Shown piece by piece: positions 23,509 through 31,789 of a stretch of DNA of 41,996 bases. A program made the position numbers and the translations under genes. The notes under the pieces are model-generated. The model had not been told where the DNA came from. It saw nothing but the letters and a program-made list of their open reading frames with translations, and made no database searches. The DNA is from an uncultured Chloroflexales bacterium (GTDB lineage Bacteria > Chloroflexota > Chloroflexia > Chloroflexales > Chloroflexaceae): positions 1 through 41,996 of the forward strand of contig CALGUG010000030.1 in assembly GCA_937902315.1 (NCBI GenBank), read 5' to 3'. The stretch's first letter is position 1; every line of letters starts with the position of its first letter.

Positions 23509-25236
23509 CTAGCCCATAGCGTGACGGATCTCTAGTAAGAGGTCGCGAAGCTGCTTGCCGACATCTTGCGGAATACGACGCTGTTCAACATCTGTGCCGA
23601 TCAGACGCCAAAGCCGATCGATCTCGGCGAGGGTGGGGTCGCGCTGGCCCTCGCGCAGACGCTGTTCGAGCAGGTCGATGCTTGCATAGAGCTCGTCAGC
23701 CGTCTCTTGGTTGATGCTCGGGTTTTGAGCCGTCAGATAAGCCTCGATAATGCGGCGCATAGTCGCGACATGCTCGCCCGTTTGGGGCCAATAGCCATCT
23801 GGGCCGACAGTCTGCTCGGGCGGTTGCTCGGGTGTAGCGATCGGCACGATCACTGCGGTCGGCAGTTCAGGCGCTTCGGTCGGTTCGGGCGGCGGTGGCG
23901 GCTGAGTTGGCTCGGCTGTAGGAGGCGGCGCTTCGGTCGGCACCTCTGTTGGCACTTCGGTCGGCGCTTCGGTCGGCTCGGGCGTGGGTAGCGCCGTCTC
24001 GGTTGGAAGGGCCGTCGGTTGAGCGGTTGGCAAAGCAGCCGTCGGTAAGAGCGGCTCGAAGGCAGAATCTGAGCGCGTTCGCTGAAGGAAGAGGAACAAT
24101 GCGATCGCAAAAACCACAAGCAAAGCGAAGCCGAACACAAATGGCCAAGGATTACGCTTGTAAACGCGCGCTTGGCTCTGGCTGGCAGCACCCTGATAGT
24201 TCGATTGGCTGCGTGGGCGTGGCCCATAGCCGGTCGCCGTCTGCGACTGATAGGGAGTAGTCGGCGCTTGAGGAGGGCGCTGAGGCGGCGGGCTAACGCT
24301 GGGGCGAGCTGGCGCTGGGGCGGGCGTGACGGCCGGATTAACCACGGTTTGCTGCTCGTGCCAAGCGACGGTCGGCACTTTGGGCTTGTTGCTCTGCTGC
24401 CAAACACCCAAAAGGGCCTGCACAAAAGCACCCGCCGAAGCATAACGCTGGCTCGGCTCTTTCGCGAGCGCCTTTAGAATGATCGGGTCGAAGGCCGGGT
24501 CGAGGCCGGGGCGCAACAGGCTCGGCGCTTGGGGCTGTGTCTGAATATGGTCGAGCAAGACCGCTGTAGGGTTGCCATTGCGAAAAGGCACCGTTCCGGT
24601 CAACAATTCATAGGCAACGATGCCCAAGGCATAGATATCGCTTGCCGCCGAGACGGGCAGGCCTTGCGCCTGTTCGGGCGACAGATAGGCAGGCGTGCCG
24701 ATGACGGTGTTGACTTGAGTGATGCTGGTGTTCTGATTATTGGCACTGCGTGCGATACCAAAATCGGTCAAAATAACATCGTCGTGGTGATTACGGATCA
24801 CATTGCCAGGTTTGATATCGCGGTGAATGATGCCCTGAGCGTGAGCGTAATCGAGGGCCGAGGCGATCTGAGTCAGGGTTTGCAAGGCGCGCTGAACCGG
24901 CATGGTTGTGCCTTGGGCACGCAGGCTGGCTAGCTCTTGTTCGAGGGTTGGTCCGGGCAATAATTGGGTTACAATATAAAGAACACCTTCTTGCTCGCCA
25001 TAGTCATAGATCTGGACGATATGACCATGGCGCAGACCTGCCAGTGTGCGCGCTTCTCGCTCGAAGCGTTTAACAAAGTCTGGATCAGCGAGCGTATTGC
25101 TTTTGAGCAACTTGAGCGCTACATCGCGTTGCAGGCGTTGATCAAAGGCCCGATAGACCCGTGCTGTTCCGCCGGTGCCCAACAGCGAGCGTATTTCGTA
25201 ACGATCCACTTGTCGGCCAATATTTGGATCACTCAT
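23509..25236 (-). CDS. Transmembrane Ser/Thr protein kinase
   Basis: This 575-residue Hanks-type kinase has a cytoplasmic N-terminal kinase domain (about 12-270) with the glycine loop GTGGTARVY, VALKLLK, catalytic HRDIKPGN, DFGIARS and the TPAYLSPEQ segment. A Pro/Gln-rich juxtamembrane region, one membrane span (FVFGFALLVVFAIALFLFL) and an extracellular stalk of PTE-type repeats follow. The C-terminal about 90 residues are helical and contain no PASTA or other known sensor. The start at 25236 has GAGGA eight bases upstream; the open frame begins at 25260. The gene is divergent from a double-vWA membrane protein gene. Confidence 0.94.
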   Translation of the reverse strand: MSDPNIGRQVDRYEIRSLLGTGGTARVYRAFDQRLQRDVALKLLKSNTLADPDFVKRFEREARTLAGLRHGHIVQIYDYGEQEGVLYIVTQLLPGPTLEQELASLRAQGTTMPVQRALQTLTQIASALDYAHAQGIIHRDIKPGNVIRNHHDDVILTDFGIARSANNQNTSITQVNTVIGTPAYLSPEQAQGLPVSAASDIYALGIVAYELLTGTVPFRNGNPTAVLLDHIQTQPQAPSLLRPGLDPAFDPIILKALAKEPSQRYASAGAFVQALLGVWQQSNKPKVPTVAWHEQQTVVNPAVTPAPAPARPSVSPPPQRPPQAPTTPYQSQTATGYGPRPRSQSNYQGAASQSQARVYKRNPWPFVFGFALLVVFAIALFLFLQRTRSDSAFEPLLPTAALPTAQPTALPTETALPTPEPTEAPTEVPTEVPTEAPPPTAEPTQPPPPPEPTEAPELPTAVIVPIATPEQPPEQTVGPDGYWPQTGEHVATMRRIIEAYLTAQNPSINQETADELYASIDLLEQRLREGQRDPTLAEIDRLWRLIGTDVEQRRIPQDVGKQLRDLLLEIRHAMG

Positions 25237-25282
25237 GCATTTTTCCTCGTACTCCGGCATACATCAACGTTGGCCGTATTTC

Positions 25283-25381
25283 TACCAAATCCGATTAGGC
25301 TATTTCTGTTTAGCCTTCGCAACATGGAGGTTTTTCGTTGTTCCAGGTTGTGAACATGCAGATCTTAAAGCGGATTCGGTA
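25283..25381. repeat. MITE-like element, short complete copy
   Basis: TACCAAATCCG (25283-25293) and CGGATTCGGTA (25371-25381) are terminal inverted repeats with one mismatch, flanking 77 bases that retain a truncated AGCCTTCG block. Both ends carry TA, as expected for a Tc1/mariner/IS630-type target. It lies in the divergent promoter region of the kinase and vWA genes. Confidence 0.75.
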
Positions 25382-25531
25382 TTCCTTAGACAAAGCGACT
25401 AGATTCAGCTAGCTCCACAGGCGTTAAAACGCTTCTTTCTATCATACGCGGTTTATGCTAGGATGAACCTGTTAGAAGGCTGAAACGTTTCTAGCAGTTA
25501 TATAAACGCAGAGAGGCTTGGGTATATCGAG

Positions 25532-28285
25532 ATGATACAGATCTCGTTTGTACAACCGGAATTTCTGCTTACCCTTCTCGCCCTCATTCCACTGTGGCTT
25601 ATCTCACTCGGCAGCAGGCGCACGCACCGCACAACAGAGAGAGCAAGCTTGCTGCTCTCTAGCCTGATCATATGCCTCTTGGCAGGCGCCCTAGCTGGAA
25701 CACAGCTCTATCTGCCGAGCCAAGGCCAGACCACAATATTCCTGCTTGATCAAAGCGACTCGATCTCGGATACGGCCCGTCAAGATGCCGAACGTTTTCT
25801 CGACGAGGCCTTTCGCAACCTGCCCAATGGAGATCGCGCGGGCCTGATCGTGTTCGCCGAAGAGGCGCAGATCGCCATACTGCCGACCAGCGCGCCCCTG
25901 CTCGAAGAGCTTCCCAAACTTGAAAAGAGCCAACATAGCGACCTAGGTAAAGCGGTGCAGCTCGGGCTGGCACTACTGCCCTCGGGCGGCGGTCGGCTCG
26001 TCTTGTTAAGCGACGGCAACCAGAATCGGGGCGATCTGCTTGAACAAGCCCGCTTAGCGGCCAGTCGTTCGATCAGTCTGGATAGTGTGGCGCTCGAAAG
26101 CAACTTGGCCGAGTTTGATCTGCAGATCAGCCGCCTAAGTCTGCCAGAAGAGCTGCGACAGGGCCAACAGGCGCGACTTCGAATCGAAACCTATAGCTCT
26201 CAGTCTGCAACGGGTCGTTTAGTTGTGTCAAGCGGCGATCGTCTGATCGCGCAGAGCGAAGAGCGCTTTGAGCAAGGCTACAGCAGCAGAGAATTATTGC
26301 TTCCCGAACCTGCGCTCGGCTTTCAGCACTATTCGGTGCGCATCGAGCTGGCCGACGATCAACGCCCACAAAACAACCAAGCCGATATCTTCACCAATGT
26401 GAGCGGACCGGCCCAAGTTCTGGTGGTCAGCCCAAGCCAAGAAGAAGCCCAGTTTTTGCAAAACAGCCTCGAAGCGGCCCAGATCAAGGTCGAACGGATC
26501 GGGCCAGCCGCCTTCCCGCGTGAGCTGATCGGCCTGAGCAATTACGACGCTACGATCCTGCTGAATGTCGAATATAGCGAGCTGCCCGAAAAGAGCGATC
26601 TACTGTTGCAGAGCTATGTGCGCGACCTTGGGCGAGGCGTCGCAATGTTGGGCGGGCCAAACTCGTTCGGAGCGGGAGGCTATCGCCAGACTCCGATCGA
26701 GGAGCTTTTGCCTGTTCAGCTCAACCCTCAGCCCAACCTACAGGCGCCACCCGCCTCGATCGTTGTGCTGGTCGATGTCTCGGGCAGCATGGCGAGCTTC
26801 GAAGGCGATTACAGCAAACTTCAGCTCGCTTCGCAAGGCATTATGCGACTGGCTGAACAGTTACGTGACGAAGACCTGCTTACGATTGTTCCCTTCGACC
26901 GCATCTCGATGGGTGTGATCGGGCCGTTGCCGGGTAGCGAACGTGACAGCATTCCGGCCCGCCTCGAGGCCTTAAAGCCGGGCACAGGTGGCATCCATAT
27001 CTTCGATGGGCTGCGCTTCGCCCACAACTACCTCAGGCGAAGCGATCATCGAGTGCGCCACTTGATCGTGCTAACCGACGGCGACGATACAGCGCAGAAA
27101 GATGGAGCGCCCGAGGTTGTGCGCCAACTGCAGCGCGAAGGCATTACAGTCTCGCTGCTGGCGATCGGCAGAGGGCGCGATCTGGAGTTTATCGAAGGGC
27201 TGGCCCAGCTCGGCGGAGGACGTTACTTTTTGGCGGAAAACGCCGCCAGTCTGCCTACGATTATGAGCCAAGAGGCGCGACTGGTCTTGCGACCCTACGT
27301 GATCGAAGGGCGCTTCACTGGTCACGCGCTGATGCCCGAGCACCCCATTGTCGCCGGGCTTGATCTGCGCCAAACGCTGTATGGCTATGTCGCAACCCAA
27401 GCCAAGCAGAGCGCTACCCTCGTGCTGCAAGGCGCCAACGACGATCCGCTCTTGGCGGTTTGGCAGTATGGGCTGGGGCGCAGCCTGATCTGGAGCTCTG
27501 ATCTGGGCGGGCCGTGGAGCCGCGAGTTGACCCAAAACCAAGCCGCAGCCCAATTGGCGGCCAATATGGTCAGTTGGATTCTACCCGCCAAACACGATCA
27601 GATCTTGGCGTTGCAAAGCCAAGCCGAGGGTGGGAACCTGAAGCTGTTGCTCGAGGCTGTTGATCAGGGGCGCGCGATCAGCGGGCTGCGGGTCAGCGGT
27701 CAGCTTTTTGGGAAAGATGGCAGCTCGCATGCACTCGAGCTGCGCGAATTCGCGCCCGGACGCTATACGGGCGAGCTGACTGGGCTGAACGAGAGCAGTT
27801 ACGCGCTCGAGCTGAACGCCGTCGATGCGAGCGACCAACTGGTGGATAACTTGCGCAGCGCTATCAGCATCAACGATCAGCAGGAATACCTAGTGCAGGG
27901 GCCGAATCTGGCTCTGCTTCAAGAGGTGGCTGCCCTCAGCAACGGGCGCTTCGGGCCTGCGCCACAAGAGCTCTACAGCCGAACCGCCAGCACGCATAGC
28001 CGAACGCTGCGTCTCGACCAACGCTTGCTCAGCTTGGCGCTCTGGCTGCTGCCCCTGATGATCTTCCTGCGCCGCCTACGCTATGGCGCTCAAAGCCTGC
28101 CTCAAACGGTAAGCAGCAAACATGAACTGGCCTGGATCGATCGCATCTGGGTGCTCTTTTTCGGCGTGGCGCCCTTCCACCAAAGCATTCAAGAACGGCG
28201 CTTGCGTCGCCGCCAACAGCAAGATTGGGGCAATTGGATTCATCAACAAGCCCAAGAGCAACGACAGAAAAACCAGACCAAATGA
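25532..28285 (+). CDS. Membrane protein with two von Willebrand factor A domains
   Basis: This 917-residue protein has two N-terminal membrane spans (about 8-25 and 37-57; BatA-like FVQPEFLLTLLALIPLWLISL). A first vWA domain has a DxSxS motif at Asp73 (DQSDS), and a second has a complete MIDAS at Asp415 (DVSGSM). A class I glutamine-amidotransferase-like region lies between and after them (MLGGPNSFGAGGY). A C-terminal membrane span (about 832-850) and a basic Gln/Arg-rich tail complete it. The architecture matches large vWA membrane proteins of unknown role. Its neighbour on the opposite strand is a Ser/Thr kinase, so a phosphorylation link is conceivable but unproven. Confidence 0.9.
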   Translation: MIQISFVQPEFLLTLLALIPLWLISLGSRRTHRTTERASLLLSSLIICLLAGALAGTQLYLPSQGQTTIFLLDQSDSISDTARQDAERFLDEAFRNLPNGDRAGLIVFAEEAQIAILPTSAPLLEELPKLEKSQHSDLGKAVQLGLALLPSGGGRLVLLSDGNQNRGDLLEQARLAASRSISLDSVALESNLAEFDLQISRLSLPEELRQGQQARLRIETYSSQSATGRLVVSSGDRLIAQSEERFEQGYSSRELLLPEPALGFQHYSVRIELADDQRPQNNQADIFTNVSGPAQVLVVSPSQEEAQFLQNSLEAAQIKVERIGPAAFPRELIGLSNYDATILLNVEYSELPEKSDLLLQSYVRDLGRGVAMLGGPNSFGAGGYRQTPIEELLPVQLNPQPNLQAPPASIVVLVDVSGSMASFEGDYSKLQLASQGIMRLAEQLRDEDLLTIVPFDRISMGVIGPLPGSERDSIPARLEALKPGTGGIHIFDGLRFAHNYLRRSDHRVRHLIVLTDGDDTAQKDGAPEVVRQLQREGITVSLLAIGRGRDLEFIEGLAQLGGGRYFLAENAASLPTIMSQEARLVLRPYVIEGRFTGHALMPEHPIVAGLDLRQTLYGYVATQAKQSATLVLQGANDDPLLAVWQYGLGRSLIWSSDLGGPWSRELTQNQAAAQLAANMVSWILPAKHDQILALQSQAEGGNLKLLLEAVDQGRAISGLRVSGQLFGKDGSSHALELREFAPGRYTGELTGLNESSYALELNAVDASDQLVDNLRSAISINDQQEYLVQGPNLALLQEVAALSNGRFGPAPQELYSRTASTHSRTLRLDQRLLSLALWLLPLMIFLRRLRYGAQSLPQTVSSKHELAWIDRIWVLFFGVAPFHQSIQERRLRRRQQQDWGNWIHQQAQEQRQKNQTK

Positions 28286-28309
28286 GGGCGAAAAGTAGCT
28301 GAAGACTGG

Positions 28310-28315
28310 TACAAT
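28310..28315 (+). promoter_or_regulatory. Possible -10 box of the PPK2 gene
   Basis: TACAAT at 28310-28315 lies 37 bases before the chosen start; no good -35 is seen. Confidence 0.3.
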
Positions 28316-28351
28316 ACAATGAGGTTTGAAATTAGATCGAAAGAGAGCATA

Positions 28352-29875
28352 ATGTTTGAGCAAGTCGATCTCAGTCTCAGCTGTAGCAAAGAAGAGTACA
28401 AAGCTAAACTTAACCACTATCAACATAGCATCTACGAACTCCAGCAGATCCTTCGCGAAACACGCAGATCGGTGATCATCCTGTTTGAGGGATGGGCTGG
28501 CACTTCAAAAGTTGGCACACTTAGTATGATCACTGGCCGCCTCGACCCGCGTTATCTGCGAGTTCACCCCATCACACCACCCCGCACCTACGAGCGCATG
28601 TACCCTTGGCTTCACCGCTTCTGGCTTAAGATCCCAAGCTACGGCCAAATCGCCCTCTTTGACCGTTCGTGGTATCGCCAAGTGCTCTCGGAACGCACCG
28701 TCGATAAATGCAGCCAAGATGTTTGGCTTAAACGCTTTGACGATATCAGTTCATTTGAACGCCAACTGGCCGATGATGGCACCCTGATTTTAAAATTCTG
28801 GCTCCATATCTCGAAAAAAGAGCAAGCACGCCGTTTCAAAAAACTTCAGGAAGATCGATTGACAGCTTGGCAGGTGACCGACGAAGATCGTTGGCAGAAC
28901 AAACACTACGAACGGATCGGCACCGCCGCTGAAGATATGATCGCTCGCACCAACACACCGCACGCGCCTTGGTTCATCTTACCGGCCACCGATCCACGCT
29001 ACGCCCGCATCGCCGTCTGCGAAACGATTATCAACCACGTCGAACCGCAGATCCGCGCAGCAGCTCAAGCCAAAGCCACCCCGGTTACTATTCAATCGGC
29101 CCCTCAAATAGCAGCTAACAGTCAACCTGTTATATCCCCCATCCCAAGTTCAAGCATTCTGCGAAAAGTTGATCTTTCGCTTAAACTCGACGAAAAGACC
29201 TATGACCGCGAACTGGCCGAGTTACAGGCCAAGCTCTATCTCTTGGGACTGCAAGTCTATCAGAAGCGTGTCCCTGTGGTACTGGTCTTTGAGGGCTGGG
29301 ATGCTGCGGGCAAAGGCGGCGCGATCAAACGCATCACTGCTAAGCTCGACCCGCGCAGCTATATCGTGCACTCGATCGCAGCCCCAACGGGCGACGACAA
29401 AGAGCACCACTACCTCTACCGCTTCTGGCATCGCCTGCCACCCCAAGGCACAATCGGTATCTTCGATCGCTCGTGGTATGGGCGCGTTTTGGTCGAGCGG
29501 GTCGAAGGCTTCGCGCGGCCCGATGAGTGGCAGCGAGCCTATGCCGAGATCAACGAGTTCGAGCGCCAACTGGTCGACTTCCACACCATCATCTGCAAAT
29601 TCTGGCTGCATGTCAGCCCAGATGAGCAACTACGTCGCTTTGAAGAGCGCCAGAAGTCGCCCTACAAAGCTTGGAAGCTGACCGATGAAGATTGGCGCAA
29701 CCGCGAGAAGTGGGATCTCTACGAACAGGCCGCCGACGATATGCTGTTGCGCACCTCGACCCCCAGCGCACCGTGGACGATCGTTGAGTCGAACGATAAG
29801 CCTTTCTCGCGCATCAAGGTTCTGCGCACGGTGGTGCGCCGTCTGGAAAACGAACTGGGCGAAATAAAGTTATAA
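28352..29875 (+). CDS. Two-domain polyphosphate kinase 2 (polyphosphate:AMP phosphotransferase type)
   Basis: This 507-residue protein has two PPK2 domains in tandem (about 1-225 and 265-500). The C-terminal one has the intact Walker A-like FEGWDAAGKGGAIKRI and the DRSWYGRVLVERV motif. The N-terminal one has FEGWAGTSKVGTLSMI and DRSWYRQVLSERT, lacking the Asp and GKGG residues, and so is probably structural only. This is the known layout of fused PPK2 enzymes that phosphorylate AMP to ADP with polyphosphate. The start at 28352 (MFEQVDLSL) is preferred over the longer frame at 28319. The stop codon falls at the border of a MITE-like element. Confidence 0.93.
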   Translation: MFEQVDLSLSCSKEEYKAKLNHYQHSIYELQQILRETRRSVIILFEGWAGTSKVGTLSMITGRLDPRYLRVHPITPPRTYERMYPWLHRFWLKIPSYGQIALFDRSWYRQVLSERTVDKCSQDVWLKRFDDISSFERQLADDGTLILKFWLHISKKEQARRFKKLQEDRLTAWQVTDEDRWQNKHYERIGTAAEDMIARTNTPHAPWFILPATDPRYARIAVCETIINHVEPQIRAAAQAKATPVTIQSAPQIAANSQPVISPIPSSSILRKVDLSLKLDEKTYDRELAELQAKLYLLGLQVYQKRVPVVLVFEGWDAAGKGGAIKRITAKLDPRSYIVHSIAAPTGDDKEHHYLYRFWHRLPPQGTIGIFDRSWYGRVLVERVEGFARPDEWQRAYAEINEFERQLVDFHTIICKFWLHVSPDEQLRRFEERQKSPYKAWKLTDEDWRNREKWDLYEQAADDMLLRTSTPSAPWTIVESNDKPFSRIKVLRTVVRRLENELGEIKL

Positions 29876-30042
29876 TTCCAAATCCGGTTGATTAGGTTCT
29901 CTTTGGCCTTCGGCAGAGCGGAACGTGGCTCTTTTTGTTGAGTGAGATTTCGCGCGGCAGCGCGAAATCTCACTCAACCCTTTTCTTGGTTTTTCGTTTT
30001 TCTGAGCGAAGAAAATACACGTCTTTAAACGGATTTGGTATA
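29871..30042. repeat. MITE-like element, full-length reference copy
   Basis: The 172-base element has ends TATAATTCCAAATCCG (29871-29886) and CGGATTTGGTATA (30030-30042). It contains GGCCTTCGGCAGAG (29905-29918) and a 19-bp perfect hairpin (29937-29955 with 29960-29978). No ORF is present. The left end overlaps the last two codons of the PPK2 gene. The interior hairpin differs in sequence from those of other copies but is kept paired. Confidence 0.75.
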
Positions 30043-30063
30043 ACAGGCTCGCCTGCGTATGGG

Positions 30064-30107
30064 CCTGCCAGCTGCGCGCAGCTGGCAGGTCGCAGCCTTT
30101 GCTGCGA
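30064..30107. repeat. Perfect 26-base palindrome with adjacent hairpin
   Basis: Bases 30064-30089 are a perfect palindrome centred on GCGCGC, followed at once by TCGCAGC-CTTT-GCTGCGA (30090-30107). A related TCGCAGCTGACGCTGCGA lies at 37073-37090 beside another dispersed repeat, so this belongs to a repeat module. Gene-free stretch 30043-30306. Confidence 0.7.
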
Positions 30108-30141
30108 CAGCTTGATGGGCTGAATGGATGGATGCTAGACG

Positions 30142-30170
30142 ACTTGGTAGCCGTAGGCGGACGCGCTTGG
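30142..30170 (-). repeat. GCGTCCGCC-core dispersed repeat
   Basis: In reverse orientation this reads CGCGTCCGCCTACGGCTACC followed by AAGTC. It shares the AAGTCGTCTAGC tail with the copy at 37021-37051. Confidence 0.8.
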
Positions 30171-30306
30171 GAAGGCATGAAAGGTAGAAAACTCAACGCC
30201 AGAGCGAGATAACGAGCACTTTTGTAGAGTTCGGTCCGATTGCATATGGTTTTGGCAAAAGAGGGCTTCTTAAGGCCATAGAGGCGAACCCGCCCCTGAG
30301 CCTGAT

Positions 30307-30334
30307 TTGACAAATGCCTATAGCATGTTATAAT
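30307..30334 (+). promoter_or_regulatory. Consensus sigma-70 promoter of the tRNA-Glu genes
   Basis: TTGACA (30307-30312), a 16-base spacer and TATAAT (30329-30334) match the consensus exactly and lie 17 bases before the first tRNA. Confidence 0.92.
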
Positions 30335-30350
30335 GAGCAACGTCCGAAGC

Positions 30351-30427
30351 GCCCCCATCGTCTAGTGGCCCAGGACAACACCCTTTCAAGGTGTAGATCG
30401 CGGGTTCGAATCCCGCTGGGGGTACCA
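30351..30427 (+). tRNA. tRNA-Glu (anticodon UUC), first copy
   Basis: The acceptor stem GCCCCCA pairs with TGGGGGT, then A and encoded CCA. The anticodon loop CTTTCAA lies in stem ACACC/GGTGT, giving anticodon TTC. The T arm is CGGGTTCGAATCCCG. All four arms are intact, and a perfect promoter precedes it. Confidence 0.97.
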
Positions 30428-30433
30428 ACTCAG

Positions 30434-30467
30434 GAGGGGAATTTCCTTCGGGAAGTTCCTCTCTTTT
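30434..30467 (+). terminator. Terminator after the first tRNA-Glu
   Basis: An imperfect stem GAGGGGAATTTCC/GGAAGTTCCTC with a TTCG tetraloop is followed by TCTTTT, seven bases past the CCA end. Confidence 0.7.
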
Positions 30468-30494
30468 AGTGAGAGCTTCGTTACAAAACAGAAT

Positions 30495-30571
30495 GCCCCC
30501 ATCGTCTAGTGGCCTAGGACAACACCCTTTCAAGGTGTAGATCGCGGGTTCGAATCCCGCTGGGGGTACCA
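30495..30571 (+). tRNA. tRNA-Glu (anticodon UUC), second copy
   Basis: It is identical to the first copy except for one D-loop base (CCTAGG instead of CCCAGG), with the same TTC anticodon and encoded CCA. It lies 67 bases downstream. No separate promoter is visible, so it may depend on readthrough of the weak terminator between the two. Confidence 0.97.
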
Positions 30572-30576
30572 AAGCC

Positions 30577-30609
30577 AAAGGAAACGCTTGCAGAAGCGTT
30601 TCCTTTTTT
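30577..30609 (+). terminator. Terminator after the second tRNA-Glu
   Basis: AAAGGAAACGCTT (30577-30589), loop GCAG, the complementary arm (30594-30606) and a T-run to 30609 form a standard rho-independent terminator. Confidence 0.92.
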
Positions 30610-30649
30610 GTTGTCTTGAACGAGATAAGTAGATTTCAAGCTGCGAGCG

Positions 30650-31543
30650 CTAGACGATCGGTTTGTTGATCTCGGGGATCTGGCGGCCCTGCGGTTCGGG
30701 TGGCGAATCGGGGTCGACGATGATGCCATGCTCGGTTAGAGCGAGCTGAAGACGCCCGAGCAGTTCGCGCCGCACTTGTGAGCCGTAGCCGTGGCGGGCT
30801 TTGACCTTCAACAGCAAGACGGTGGTCGGGCCGATCTCGCCCGTTTCGCTGATGATCTCCGGCGGTTCGAGCACATAAGGGCCCGGGTTGGCGATCAGCA
30901 GATTGAGCGTTTCGAGGGCTTCGTCGAGCTTGGGCGTGGGAATGGTGAGGCGCAGATTGGCTGGCGAAAAGCTGCCGCGCGAAAAGTTGCGAATGGTGCG
31001 CACATCGCCGTTGGGCACGATCCAGAGTTCGCCCGCCTCGCCGCGAATGTGGGTGGTGCGCAACGAGACTCGCTCTACTACACCGATCACCTGACGGTCA
31101 CCGATCTCAACTTTGTCGCCGATCACAAACAGATCTTCGAGCAGCAGCACGACACCGCCCAAAAAGTCGCTGATAAACGGGCGGGCTGCGATGCCAAAAC
31201 CCGCGCTAAACAGGCCGATCGCAGTGATAAGGGCGCTGGGCTGAACAAACATCGCCAAAATCAGCAAGAATGTCACAACTACCGCCAAGCCATTCATCAA
31301 CGAATTAAGCAGCCCGTGCAGGGTCTCTTGGCGGCTTTTGTTATACGGGCGTTGCAAAAAACGCTCTCGCGAAACTTCGATCCGCCAAAGCACTACGCCC
31401 AACAGACGCGCTATAACGCTAACGATCAAAAAAGTGATGCTGCTTCGCAGCAGATAATATCCGATACTTCCTTCAGCTGGTAACCATTCGCTGATTGTGG
31501 CCCACATACATTCCTCAGCCAGCTCAATAAGCCCTTCGTACAT
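30650..31543 (-). CDS. MscS-family mechanosensitive channel
   Basis: This protein of up to 297 residues has three membrane spans. The pore-lining TM3 region (LITAIGLFSAGFGIAARPFISDFLGG) is followed by the beta domain (VEIGDRQVIGVVERVSLRTT and the conserved LWIVPNGDVRTIRNFSRG) and an alpha/beta C-terminal domain. The channel releases solutes under membrane tension. The start could be the ATG at 31543 or, with GAGGA close upstream, the ATG at 31507. It lies convergent to the tRNA-Glu genes. Confidence 0.93.
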   Translation of the reverse strand: MYEGLIELAEECMWATISEWLPAEGSIGYYLLRSSITFLIVSVIARLLGVVLWRIEVSRERFLQRPYNKSRQETLHGLLNSLMNGLAVVVTFLLILAMFVQPSALITAIGLFSAGFGIAARPFISDFLGGVVLLLEDLFVIGDKVEIGDRQVIGVVERVSLRTTHIRGEAGELWIVPNGDVRTIRNFSRGSFSPANLRLTIPTPKLDEALETLNLLIANPGPYVLEPPEIISETGEIGPTTVLLLKVKARHGYGSQVRRELLGRLQLALTEHGIIVDPDSPPEPQGRQIPEINKPIV

Positions 31544-31643
31544 ACCCGCTTCATTTGCTCCAACGATATCAAAGTCATCCGTATGCAGTATACCGTAGTT
31601 CTGAGCGATGCTGAGCAGGTACGAGTTTCATGCAAATGCAGAA

Positions 31644-31783
31644 GGGCAGCGTTGCATCGAAACAACGAGCTGCCCTTGATAGAATTCGGTTAAGCGCTTC
31701 GTGTAGTTTTGGCCTTCGGCAAAGTGGACCTTGACTATTCTTGTTGCCTTATGAACAAGCACGTTGGTAAAGCGGATTTTGTG
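31644..31783. repeat. Intergenic hairpin and decayed MITE-like element
   Basis: A hairpin pairs AGGGCAGC (about 31645-31652) with GCTGCCCT (31669-31676), with a bulged inner stem. Next come TTTTGGCCTTCGGCAAAGTG (31707-31726) and GTAAAGCGGATTTTGTGT at 31766-31783, which correspond to the interior block and right end of the MITE-like family. The left end is unclear. Confidence 0.5.
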
Positions 31784-31789
31784 TGAAAG

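Noticed and set aside
30351..30571. Tandem tRNA-Glu copies as an integration site (attL/attR-like)
   Set aside because: Both copies are complete, only 67 bases apart, with no integrase or mobile gene content nearby.
30318..30578. Minus-strand open frames encoding PPAGFEPAIYTL-type peptides
   Set aside because: They are the antisense translation of the two tRNA-Glu genes, a known source of false protein annotations; the tRNAs fully explain the sequence.
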